Shown: positions 10,727 to 18,381 of the stretch, piece after piece
Numbering within the stretch: position 1 is the first letter of the stretch
Layout: every line of letters begins with the position of its first letter
Assembly: GCF_031157375.1 (NCBI RefSeq)
Contig: NZ_JAVIFV010000003.1
Coordinates: 310,001 to 374,000, forward strand
Direction: 5' to 3'
Length of the DNA stretch: 64,000 nucleotides
DNA from: Sphingosinicella sp. LHD-64
GTDB lineage: Bacteria > Pseudomonadota > Alphaproteobacteria > Sphingomonadales > Sphingomonadaceae
Program-made: the position numbers and the translations under genes
The notes under the pieces: generated by a model
What the model was told of the DNA's origin: nothing
What the model saw: the letters and a program-made list of their open reading frames with translations, nothing else
Database searches by the model: none

Positions 10727-12499
10727 ATGGTGACCACCGACATCAACATGCTGTTCGCGCGGGCCGAGCGTGCCTTCGCCGCCGGTCAGTTCGACGACGC
10801 GCGGCGGGATCTGGTCGCAATCGGCCGCGCGGCGGGCGATCACCCGGCCGTGCTCCATCTGCTCGCGCTGGTCGAGCGCAGGAGCGGCAACATCGCCGCG
10901 GCGCGCCAGGCCTTCGAGCGCGCCGGCGCCCTCGCGCCGCACGACGCGAAGCTGCTGGGCAATCACGCCAACCTGCTGGGCAGCCTCGGCGAAGCGGAGG
11001 CTGCCCTCGCCCTCTATGCGCGCGCGCTGGCGATCGACCCCGCCTTCGCCGATGCACGCTACAATCGTGCGCTGCTGCTCCAGAAGCTCGGCAGGCTGGA
11101 CGAGGCACTTGCCGACCTGGATGCGGTCGTGCCGCCCGATGCGCGGGCGCATTCCGCGCGCGGCAGCGTGCTGCGTGCGCTGGGTCGCCTCGACGCCGCT
11201 TCCGGCGCTTATGACGCCGCCTTGCGGCTGGATCCCGGCCGGTTGACCGCCCTCCATGGCCGCGCCCGCACTGCGATGGAGCGGGGCGAGACCGGGGCGT
11301 CCGATCTCTATGCGCGCGCGCTGGCCCAGAAGCCCGGGGATCTGGAGCTGATCCTGGGCGTGGCCGAAGCATTGGAAGCCGAAGGGAAGCCAGAGGGCCT
11401 GGACATCCTCAAGGAGGCGGTGACGCGCAATCCCGACTGGGTCGCGGGCCACGCCACGCTCGCCCGGATGCGGTCGGAGGCCGGCGATGGGGCCGGCTTC
11501 GCGGACCACTATCTCCCGTCGCTCGCGGCGCGCCCCGCGGACCGTGCGCTCCACGCAGCCCATTGGCGCAGCCTGATCCATGGCGGCCGGCATGCCGAGG
11601 CCCTGGCCGCGCTGCATGGCGCCCGCAAAACCCTGCCCGAAGATCCGGATATCCTGCTCATGGAAGCCATGCTTGCCGGCGAGACGGGCGATTTCGATGC
11701 GGCCTTTGCGATCACCGAACGGCTCGGTCTCGAGCAACCGGAGGTCGCCTCGGTTCGCGGGCGGGCCGCCCTTGGGGCCGGCGACGCCGAGCAGGCCGGA
11801 CGACTGTTCGAGCGAGTGGTCGAGGCCGATCCCGCGTCCGTGAACGGCTGGGCCCATCTCGATCTGGCCTGGCGCCTGATCGGCGATCCGCGGCACGACT
11901 GGCTCGCGCTCCAGCCCCGCCTGTTTGATGCGCGCGAGATCGGCCTGGACGAGAGCGAGCTTGCGCGGCTGGTGGGCCTGCTGCGCAGCCTCCATGTCAC
12001 CCGGGCGCATCCCATCGGCCAGTCGCTGCGCGGTGGCACACAAACCCGGGGGCGCCTCTTTGCCCGGAGGGAACCGGTATTGGGCCGACTGCGCGAAGCC
12101 ATCATCGAGGCGGTGCGCGGTCATTTCCGCGCATTGCCGCCGCGGGACGATCGCCATCCGCTCCTTCGTCATCGCGATGCGGAGCCGGTGCTGGCCGGCT
12201 CCTGGTCGGTGCGCCTGACGGGCCAGGGATTCCATGTGAACCACATCCACCCCGAGGGCATTTTGAGCTCGGCCTGCTACATCAGCCTGCCGGAAGCCCT
12301 TGGCGACGAGCGCGACCGGGACGGGTGGCTGGAGCTCGGCCGCCCGCCTGCTGAACTGGGGCTTCCGCTCGAGCCGATCGCGGTGATTGAACCAAAGCCC
12401 GGGCGGCTGGCGCTGTTCCCGAGCTACCTGTTCCACGGCACCCGCCCCTTCGCGGACGGCGAGCGGCTGACGGTCGCCTTCGATGTGGTGGTGCGATGA
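10727..12499 (+). CDS. TPR protein with C-terminal 2OG-Fe(II) oxygenase domain
   Basis: 590 residues in two parts. Residues 1 to about 390 are tetratricopeptide-like helical repeats, for example the A-L-A-L-Y-A-R-A-L-A-I-D-P unit. The last 200 residues match the putative 2OG-Fe(II) oxygenase family that often follows TPRs. Visible there are the L-R-G-G-T-Q-T segment, S-W-S-V-R-L, the H-V-N-H-I-H-P-E-G iron-site region, and the distal F-P-S-Y-L-F-H-G histidine. The expected chemistry is hydroxylation of a peptide or small molecule with 2-oxoglutarate, O2 and Fe(II), with the TPR part acting as substrate adaptor. There is no signal peptide, so it is cytosolic. The stop overlaps the methyltransferase start (ATGA at 12496), implying coupled translation. 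A close relative lies at 37332-39143. Confidence 0.85.
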   Translation: MVTTDINMLFARAERAFAAGQFDDARRDLVAIGRAAGDHPAVLHLLALVERRSGNIAAARQAFERAGALAPHDAKLLGNHANLLGSLGEAEAALALYARALAIDPAFADARYNRALLLQKLGRLDEALADLDAVVPPDARAHSARGSVLRALGRLDAASGAYDAALRLDPGRLTALHGRARTAMERGETGASDLYARALAQKPGDLELILGVAEALEAEGKPEGLDILKEAVTRNPDWVAGHATLARMRSEAGDGAGFADHYLPSLAARPADRALHAAHWRSLIHGGRHAEALAALHGARKTLPEDPDILLMEAMLAGETGDFDAAFAITERLGLEQPEVASVRGRAALGAGDAEQAGRLFERVVEADPASVNGWAHLDLAWRLIGDPRHDWLALQPRLFDAREIGLDESELARLVGLLRSLHVTRAHPIGQSLRGGTQTRGRLFARREPVLGRLREAIIEAVRGHFRALPPRDDRHPLLRHRDAEPVLAGSWSVRLTGQGFHVNHIHPEGILSSACYISLPEALGDERDRDGWLELGRPPAELGLPLEPIAVIEPKPGRLALFPSYLFHGTRPFADGERLTVAFDVVVR

Positions 12500-13374
12500 C
12501 CGGCACCCATTGGGATCGCTATTGGATACAGGGCGGGGGCGGGTGCCTTCCCGACGCCGACCGTGCGTTCGGCCCGGTGCTCGAGACGTTGTGGCGCGAT
12601 TTCGGCGCCCAGCTGCCGCCGGGCGCGAGGGTGCTCGATCTCGCCACCGGCAACGGCGTCGTGCTACGCATGCTCGCCGCAGGCGGACGCCGGCTCGATC
12701 TCACCGGCATCGATTCCGCCGGCACGCTGCCGAAGCCCCCGCCCGGCATCGCGCTCAGGGCTGGTGTGGCCATGGAAAAGCTGCCCTTTCGCGACCGCCA
12801 GTTCGACGCGCTGACCAGCCAGTTCGGCATCGAATATGGCGACACCGCGGCGATCGCCAGGGAAGCGGTGCGCGTGCTGAAGCCCGGCGGCCGGTTCCGG
12901 TTCGTCGTCCATCACGCCGATGGTCCGATCGTCGCGCACAATCGGGCCCGCCGTGAAGCGATCGCTTGGGCGCGCGACGAAAGCGGCGTGCTCCCGCGGG
13001 CCCGGCAGCTTGCACGCGCCCGCCTTGGCGCGCGCCTGCCCACCCCCGCCTCGTTCCGGGTCGCGGTCGAAGACGCCCGAGCCCGTTTTCCGGGACAATC
13101 GGCCGCCGCCGAATTCCAGGCCGCCATCCTCCAGACGCTCGACATGGGCGCATCCCGTCCGCCTGCGGAGACGCTGGAGGTGCTTGCGGAGATCGAGCGG
13201 CGGGCCGGCGAGGAGATCGGCCGGCTGGACGCGCTCGCCGGTGCCGCGCAGGACGAAGACGGCGTCCGCACAATCGTCGGCCAGCTGTACGCGGCCGGGC
13301 TCGATCCGGACGAGGCGACAATCGTCATCGACGCCGGCGTCCCTCTGGCATGGCGCCTCGACGGCACCGCCTGA
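12496..13374 (+). CDS. Class I SAM-dependent methyltransferase
   Basis: 292 residues. The methyltransferase core starts with motif I V-L-D-L-A-T-G-N-G near residues 38-46. Motif II follows with the acidic residue in L-T-G-I-D-S, then motif post-II around M-E-K-L-P-F and R-V-L-K-P-G-G, as in the Methyltransf_11/25 group. The final 100 residues are helical and charged and may hold the substrate-specific part. The acceptor is unknown. Its start overlaps the stop of the TPR/oxygenase gene by four bases, so the two enzymes are probably made together and may act on the same substrate. Convergent with the TonB-dependent receptor gene. Confidence 0.85.
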   Translation: MTGTHWDRYWIQGGGGCLPDADRAFGPVLETLWRDFGAQLPPGARVLDLATGNGVVLRMLAAGGRRLDLTGIDSAGTLPKPPPGIALRAGVAMEKLPFRDRQFDALTSQFGIEYGDTAAIAREAVRVLKPGGRFRFVVHHADGPIVAHNRARREAIAWARDESGVLPRARQLARARLGARLPTPASFRVAVEDARARFPGQSAAAEFQAAILQTLDMGASRPPAETLEVLAEIERRAGEEIGRLDALAGAAQDEDGVRTIVGQLYAAGLDPDEATIVIDAGVPLAWRLDGTA

Positions 13375-13382
13375 AAAAGAAT

Positions 13383-13413
13383 GGGGCGGCGGACCGATAT
13401 GGTCCACCGCCCC
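13383..13413 (-). terminator. Rho-independent terminator of the TBDR gene
   Basis: A 13-base stem (GGGGCGGCGGACC against GGTCCACCGCCCC, one mismatch) with loop GATAT lies between the convergent methyltransferase and receptor genes. Read on the minus strand it is followed by ATTCTTTTTC, a U-rich tail, so it mainly serves the receptor transcript. Confidence 0.75.
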
Positions 13414-13434
13414 GAAAGGTCTTCCGGCTTTCGC

Positions 13435-16416
13435 TTAGAAGCGGAAGCTTGCCGAGACGAAGAAGTCCCGACCGAGCACGTCGTACACGCCCGGATAAGT
13501 GTTCGCCTGCTCCTGGTTGTCGCCCATCAGCGGCGGACGCTTGTCGAACAGGTTCTGGACACCGACGTTGACGGTGAAGTTGTCATTCACATCGAACGCA
13601 ACGGTGAGATCGAACAGATCGTACGCACCGATCCGCTCCACGACGAAGTCCGTATCGTCGTCGTCGTCGCGAACCGAGCCGACACGCCGCCAGCGGAAGC
13701 TGGTAGTCAGCGGACCGTCGATCCAGGACAGGCGGCTCGACCACTTCCACTTCGGCGTCGGGTTGCCGCAGTTCAGGCCGAATCGACCCGCGCACTCGAC
13801 CACTTCATCCGGCAGCTCAATGAGCGGGGTGAAGTTGTTCTCCCAGGAATAGTTACCGAGGAAGAAGAAGCTGAGCCGCGAGCTGCCGCCGTTCAGCAGG
13901 CTGAAGTTCAGCGGCAGGCTGTAGTCCACCTGGAAGTCGATGCCTTCTGTCGAAAGCGAGGCCAGGTTGGCGTTGATCGCCGACACGATGTTCGGCGGAC
14001 CGGAGATAACGCCCTGATCGTCGCGGCTGATCAGTCCGCAAATCGCGCTGTTGGCATCCTGGATCGTGTTGTAGCACAAGCTCAAGATGTTGTTGACGCT
14101 GCCGCCGGCGACCGCGATCGCATTGTCGACCTTGATGTTATAGTAGTCGACGGTGACGTTGAGCCTCGGAATGAAGCGCGGCCGGATCACGACGCCCGCC
14201 GTCCAGGTATCGGCGACTTCTTCCTGCAGGTTCGGATTGCCGCCGAAAACGCCCTGAATCTGCGCGTTCGGCTGGAGGGTGGACTGACCGACGCTCGCTT
14301 CGGGCACGCCCGTGGCGACGCAGACTGCACGGATGGTTGGATCCGTGGCAGCCGAAGGAAGTGCGCAAGGATCGGTCGCTGGCGGGAAGCCCACGGCCTG
14401 ACCGCCGAACAGCTCGCCGACGTTCGGCGCGCGGATGGCGCGCTGATATTGGCCGCGGAAGGTGATGTCCCGGATCGGCGCAAGTTCGATGCCGCCCGAA
14501 TAGGTCCACACGCCACCGACCGCCTCGAGCGAGTAGTCGGAATAGCGCGCCGCGCCGCTCAGCTCCAGTCGATGGATGAAATTGTCCTGGATGATCGGCA
14601 CGCGAAGCTCGGCGAACACTTCCCTCGCGTCGTAGCTTCCTTCGGTCGGCTGTCCGGCGTTGAAGCCGACGACATCGCCCGAGGATAGCGCCGTGTCAGG
14701 AATAAACTCGGCAGCCATCGAGCGCCATTCGACGCCGGCGGCGAAGGCGACCGGATCGGTCGCGGTCCCGAAGGTGAACAGCGGGCCGGAGATGCTGGCC
14801 TGCGCCACCTGGAGCTCGGAGATGTCCTGATTCTGCGCCAGGATCGAGATCTGGTTGATGCAGTCCGCGCTCAGCAGGTTCTCGCCGAACACGTTGCAGG
14901 TGCCGTCCGCCGCGAGCCGGGTGAAAGCCGAACGCGAGACGTTGCCGAGCTGCACCGACGCGTTCCGGGTCCGCGAATACATATAGTAGACGTCATAGGT
15001 CAGCGAGTCGGTGATGTTGCCCTTGAGGCCGGTCAGCACGCGGAAGGCGTTGCGGTCGTCGGTGACGTTGCGCGAGGCGATGCCGGTGGTGCGGCCATTG
15101 AGCTGGAGCCGTACGAAGCCGGGCTGCAATGCGCCGAACGAAGCGCTTCCCGCCGCGAATGGCCCGAAAGGGTTCGGTGCGCCCGCGGCGGCCGCGGCCG
15201 CGATCGCCGCCTGCTGATTGGCCGCGATCTGCTGCATCTGGGCAAAGTCGGCGGCCGAGACCAGCGGCTGGATCGCCGCCAGCTCGAAGTCGACATTCTG
15301 GGTGATCGGCGTCGCGGCCAGCTCGTTCTGGACGCGGTTGTTGATGTAGGCCACTTCGGCATAGGCGGTGATGCCGTCGGCGATCTCATATTCGCCATAG
15401 CCGCCGAGCGTCCAACGCTCCTGCGGCACCATCAGATAGTTCGCCGGCGCATAGTTGTACGCATTGGCATCGACATACGGGGTGCTGGTACCCGGGGTGC
15501 CGAAGAAGGCGCCGAGACCAGGATAATTGGTGCCGATGGCGATGGGGAAGCAGTTGTTGCGCGGGATGGCCGGCGGCGGCGCGCCGACCGGCGCGCAGCT
15601 CGCACCCGTGCCAATGGGGATTTCCGGCGCCGCGACAAAGCGACCCTGCGGAACACCGGCGGAACCGCCCGGAATCAACTCGCCATCACCTTCAGTGAAG
15701 GCGAAGAAGGACCAATCGCGATCGGCCTGCATGATCTGGCCGCGATTGTAATATTCACCGTAGACGGTGATGTTGCCGCGGCCGTCGGCGAACTGGGTGC
15801 CCATCGCGATATAGGCGTTGTAACGACGGCCGTCGCCTTCCTCGGTGATGTTGTACTGCGCGCCGGCAATCAGACCGTCGAGATCCTGGCGCAGGCGGAA
15901 GTTGACGACGCCCGCGAGCGCGTCCGAGCCGTAGACCGCCGAAGCGCCGCCGGTGACGACGTCGACGCTGTCGATCAGGAACTGCGGGATCGTGTTGAGA
16001 TCGACCGTCTGGGCCGTATCGAAGAAGATGTAGCGGCGGCCGTTGACCAGCACGAGGTTGCGCTGGGTGCCGAGACCGCGCAGGTTCAGCGTCGCGACGC
16101 CACCGCCAGGGTTGTTCGAGAAGGAGTTGGCACCCGGGATCACCTGCGGCAGGGTGTTGATCACCTGCTCGACGTTGACCGCACCGGAGAGCGTGAACTC
16201 CTCGTTCGACACGACCGCCACGGGGCTGGTCGAGGTGAGGTCGCGCCGGGCGATGCGCGAACCGGTGATGACAATCGCTTCGCCGGTATCGGCCTCCTGA
16301 GAAGCGACCGGCGCCTGATCGGCCTGGTCGTTCTGGGCAAAGGCAGGCGTGGCAATCCCGGTCATACCGAGCAACAGCGTCGACGTGAGCAGACGCTGAC
16401 GAAGAGTGATCTTCAT
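13435..16416 (-). CDS. TonB-dependent outer-membrane receptor
   Basis: 993 residues. Signal peptide of 27 residues ending A-F-A, then a Gln/Ala-rich linker and the plug domain starting E-A-I-V-I-T-G-S-R-I. The plug has the usual L-R-G-L-G segment and the G-G-A-S-A-V-Y-G-S-D-A motif near residue 150. The beta-barrel ends in S-A-S-F-R-F with the terminal aromatic needed for BAM-dependent insertion. TBDRs take up siderophores, cobalamin, glycans or peptides with energy from TonB-ExbBD; the ligand cannot be read here. The ATG at 16416 is chosen because AGGGGACC lies just ahead and the signal peptide begins there; an upstream in-frame ATG at 16506 would add 30 residues ahead of it. Neighbours are peptidases and TPR-hydroxylases, which suggests peptide-like ligands. 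Confidence 0.93.
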   Translation of the reverse strand: MKITLRQRLLTSTLLLGMTGIATPAFAQNDQADQAPVASQEADTGEAIVITGSRIARRDLTSTSPVAVVSNEEFTLSGAVNVEQVINTLPQVIPGANSFSNNPGGGVATLNLRGLGTQRNLVLVNGRRYIFFDTAQTVDLNTIPQFLIDSVDVVTGGASAVYGSDALAGVVNFRLRQDLDGLIAGAQYNITEEGDGRRYNAYIAMGTQFADGRGNITVYGEYYNRGQIMQADRDWSFFAFTEGDGELIPGGSAGVPQGRFVAAPEIPIGTGASCAPVGAPPPAIPRNNCFPIAIGTNYPGLGAFFGTPGTSTPYVDANAYNYAPANYLMVPQERWTLGGYGEYEIADGITAYAEVAYINNRVQNELAATPITQNVDFELAAIQPLVSAADFAQMQQIAANQQAAIAAAAAAGAPNPFGPFAAGSASFGALQPGFVRLQLNGRTTGIASRNVTDDRNAFRVLTGLKGNITDSLTYDVYYMYSRTRNASVQLGNVSRSAFTRLAADGTCNVFGENLLSADCINQISILAQNQDISELQVAQASISGPLFTFGTATDPVAFAAGVEWRSMAAEFIPDTALSSGDVVGFNAGQPTEGSYDAREVFAELRVPIIQDNFIHRLELSGAARYSDYSLEAVGGVWTYSGGIELAPIRDITFRGQYQRAIRAPNVGELFGGQAVGFPPATDPCALPSAATDPTIRAVCVATGVPEASVGQSTLQPNAQIQGVFGGNPNLQEEVADTWTAGVVIRPRFIPRLNVTVDYYNIKVDNAIAVAGGSVNNILSLCYNTIQDANSAICGLISRDDQGVISGPPNIVSAINANLASLSTEGIDFQVDYSLPLNFSLLNGGSSRLSFFFLGNYSWENNFTPLIELPDEVVECAGRFGLNCGNPTPKWKWSSRLSWIDGPLTTSFRWRRVGSVRDDDDDTDFVVERIGAYDLFDLTVAFDVNDNFTVNVGVQNLFDKRPPLMGDNQEQANTYPGVYDVLGRDFFVSASFRF

Positions 16417-16510
16417 GTGTAGGTCCCCTAGCAAGTGACGGCGAGCCGTCCAAACTGCTCCCGGCCCACGTCGCCCTTTCCGGGTCGTCCGCATGACCGG
16501 CAACAAACCA

Positions 16511-16533
16511 AAAAACGGCGCGAAGCCGTTTTT
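16511..16533 (-). terminator. Terminator-like hairpin in the TBDR leader (possible attenuator)
   Basis: AAAAACGGC-GCGAA-GCCGTTTTT forms a nine-base stem with runs of T on the outside in both directions. On the minus strand it lies about 95 bases upstream of the receptor start codon. If transcription starts upstream of it, it would act as an attenuator; no other gene is obviously terminated by it. Confidence 0.5.
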
Positions 16534-16553
16534 CCGTCGTCGCGTTTAGGCCA

Positions 16554-16593
16554 CCTCTCGAAAGTAAGGCAATTGGACTTTACTTTCGAGAGG
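16554..16593. repeat. Perfect 14-base inverted repeat upstream of the TBDR gene
   Basis: CCTCTCGAAAGTAA at 16554-16567 is exactly complementary to TTACTTTCGAGAGG at 16580-16593, with a 12-base spacer. It could be a repressor site or, in the leader RNA, a long hairpin just ahead of the terminator-like stem. Confidence 0.7.
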
Positions 16594-16738
16594 CGAGTTA
16601 TCGGGACCGTGTAGCAAAAAGGTCACATGCCGGTGGCAGGGCCGGCAACCCGGCGCGACGGAGCACGGCCGGCACCCACTTGCCACCCGGGTCTTTCAAC
16701 CGCTAACTCTCAGCTTCTCACGGCCGACTGGAGCGACC

Positions 16739-17266
16739 ATGCGTCCTGCTTTTCTCTTCCTGCTGGCCCCGGCCATCGTCGCGACGCCGGCCTCCGCCCA
16801 GGAAACAAGCCAGGAGCGCCCGGAGGCGCTGATGCGGGTGCTCGCATGCCGCGCGCTCCAGTCTTCGGAGGAGCGACTGGCCTGCTATGACCGGGAGGTC
16901 GGGGCCTTCGAAGCGGCCGAATCGAGCAATCAACTCGTCGTGATGGACCGAGAGCAGGTTCGCCGCACCCGCCGCACCTTGTTCGGCCTCGCCCTGCCCG
17001 ATCTCGGCGTCTTCGGCGACAACAATCAGGATCCGCAGGAAGCCGTCGCCGAAATCCAGACGACGATCCGCAGCGCCGCGCAGAACCCTCTCGGCAAATG
17101 GATCATCGTCCTGGAGGATGGCGCCCGCTGGATCCAGACCGACGTGCGCGAGCTGGCGCGAGAGCCGCGCGGAGGCATGCCGATCCGCATTCGCCGGGCG
17201 GCGATGGGCTCCTACCTCGCCAATATCGACAATCAGGTCGCGGTGCGCGTGCGCCGCGAGCGCTAA
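16739..17266 (+). CDS. Conserved-type secreted hypothetical protein
   Basis: 175 residues with a clean signal peptide (MRPAFLFLLAPAIVATPASA, cut after residue 20). Two cysteines close together (C-R-A-L-Q-S...L-A-C-Y-D, residues about 37-50) probably form a disulfide in the periplasm. The second half is beta-rich, with G-K-W-I-I-V-L-E-D-G-A-R-W-I-Q-T and ending in a basic strand. I recognise no named domain; the pattern is like small envelope proteins of sphingomonads. GGAG lies seven bases before the ATG. It is divergent from the TBDR gene and its stop codon touches the first base of the structured element at 17266. Confidence 0.7.
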   Translation: MRPAFLFLLAPAIVATPASAQETSQERPEALMRVLACRALQSSEERLACYDREVGAFEAAESSNQLVVMDREQVRRTRRTLFGLALPDLGVFGDNNQDPQEAVAEIQTTIRSAAQNPLGKWIIVLEDGARWIQTDVRELAREPRGGMPIRIRRAAMGSYLANIDNQVAVRVRRER

Positions 17267-17538
17267 GGGTCCAGACCCGTAACCGGCAATGGTCGGGATC
17301 GCTTGGAGAGGCCTGCTGGCAAGGAGCGCAGCGCAGTCGCGTAGCTGACCGCTACGCGCAAGCAAGCGACGTAGCCAGCGGGCCTCTCCAGGCGACCGCT
17401 GAAGGCGGCGGGCGGCTTTTGGTGCAGGGCGGCGTCGCTCGTCGGTCACGATGCGTTGAGCATCGCTTCCTCCTCGCTCCTTGACCTGCACCAGAATCCA
17501 CTCCGTCACGACCGTTGCCAGTTATGGGTCTGGACCCT
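17266..17538 (+). ncRNA. Nested-palindromic element, candidate structured RNA
   Basis: 273 bases with five nested stems. P1: 17266-17295 pairs with 17509-17538 (30 positions, three not Watson-Crick). P2: 17305-17320 with 17374-17389 (16, one exception). P3: CGCGTAGC/GCTACGCG at 17338-17358 inside P2. P4: 17417-17428 with 17485-17496 (12, one exception). P5: CGATGC/GCATCG at 17449-17465 inside P4. Read as plus-strand RNA, four of the five exceptions are G-U wobbles and only one is a C-A mismatch. P1 closes two side arms, giving a three-way-junction shape. No coding potential fits. It fills nearly all the space between two convergent genes, so it could be a 3'-UTR element, an independent RNA or a palindromic mobile repeat. 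Confidence 0.5.
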
Positions 17539-17543
17539 AATCC

Positions 17544-18380
17544 TCATTCCATCGCGCCGGCCGCCGCCTGCGGATCGAGCCGGGCCCCGTTCCAGACCAG
17601 GCTCCAGTGGAGATGCGGGCCCGTGGCGCGCCCGGTGGCGCCCACGACGCCGATCGGCTGGCCCTGCCGCACCACCTCCCCCTCGCGCACGTGGGCACGC
17701 GCGAGATGCAGGAAGGCGCTGCTGAGGCCCATGCCGTGGTCGATGATGACGAGGTTGCCCTCCAGGCTGAACATCGGCGGAGACGCCAGCACGACGGCCC
17801 CGTCCGCGGGTGCGAAGACGATCGCGCCGGCCCCAGCGGCAATGTCCGTGCCACTGTGGTAGGCGGCGGGAACGCCGCGATAGATGCGCTGCGCCCCGAA
17901 CCGTCCGCTGATTCGCCCGCGCGCCGGCCAGATCAAGCGCTGTGTCCAGCCCATGCTGTCCGAACGCCGAGCGCGCGCCGCGCCGATCCGGGCAAGCTCG
18001 CGTTCACGCCGGCGCCGGAACTCCGGCGTGGGGCCATCGGACGGACGCGCCATGTTCACCCGCTGGATTGGCCAGATGCGCGCGGCGACCGATATGATCT
18101 GCGCCACCTCGGTGCCGTCCGCCAGTCGAGCAACCAATCGCATGCTCGAAGGCGCATCGCGGTCGAAGCCGACGAGAAACCGGCCATCCGGCGCAACGGG
18201 CACGTGACGGCCATCCAGTGTCAGCGATTGAGTTCCGGCCGGCGCGCGGGCGCGCAGCAGCGCGCCCTGCCCGGGTTCGCCATACAGCTGAAATATGTGG
18301 TCCGGGGGTCCCTGGGCGATGCCGGCAGAAGCGAACAGCCCGATCGCACATGCAATCACGCGCTGGCTCGCTGCGCGCAT
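17544..18380 (-). CDS. M23 family peptidase (LytM/peptidoglycan endopeptidase domain), exported
   Basis: 278 residues from the ATG at 18380, which gives a good signal peptide (M-R-A-A-S-Q-R-V then hydrophobic to G-I-A-Q-G). The C-terminal half is a LytM domain: zinc ligands in Y-H-S-G-T-D near residue 175 and H-L-H near residue 258, with the G-R-A-T-G-P ahead of H-L-H. Members cut peptide cross-links in peptidoglycan or regulate amidases from the periplasm. The N-terminal 130 residues are a non-catalytic beta-rich part. The start codon follows the stop of the TPR/hydroxylase gene after one base (TGA-C-ATG), so the two are cotranscribed. It converges on the structured element at 17266-17538. 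Confidence 0.88.
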   Translation of the reverse strand: MRAASQRVIACAIGLFASAGIAQGPPDHIFQLYGEPGQGALLRARAPAGTQSLTLDGRHVPVAPDGRFLVGFDRDAPSSMRLVARLADGTEVAQIISVAARIWPIQRVNMARPSDGPTPEFRRRRERELARIGAARARRSDSMGWTQRLIWPARGRISGRFGAQRIYRGVPAAYHSGTDIAAGAGAIVFAPADGAVVLASPPMFSLEGNLVIIDHGMGLSSAFLHLARAHVREGEVVRQGQPIGVVGATGRATGPHLHWSLVWNGARLDPQAAAGAME

Positions 18381-18381
18381 G

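Larger units (their letters stand above)
16417..16738. other. Structured intergenic region between TBDR and the secreted-protein gene
   Basis: 322 bases without a gene between divergent starts. It contains three inverted repeats described separately or here: a terminator-like hairpin (16511-16533), a perfect 14-base inverted repeat (16554-16593), and a further stem GGTGGCA/TGCCACC (16632-16638 with 16681-16687) enclosing GC-rich complementary segments. No clear -35/-10 pair was found for either gene. The order suggests a long structured leader for the receptor mRNA. Confidence 0.5.

Noticed and set aside
16534-16738. Cobalamin riboswitch upstream of the first TBDR
   Set aside because: The region is structured but I could not find the conserved B12-box pattern, and the length is short.
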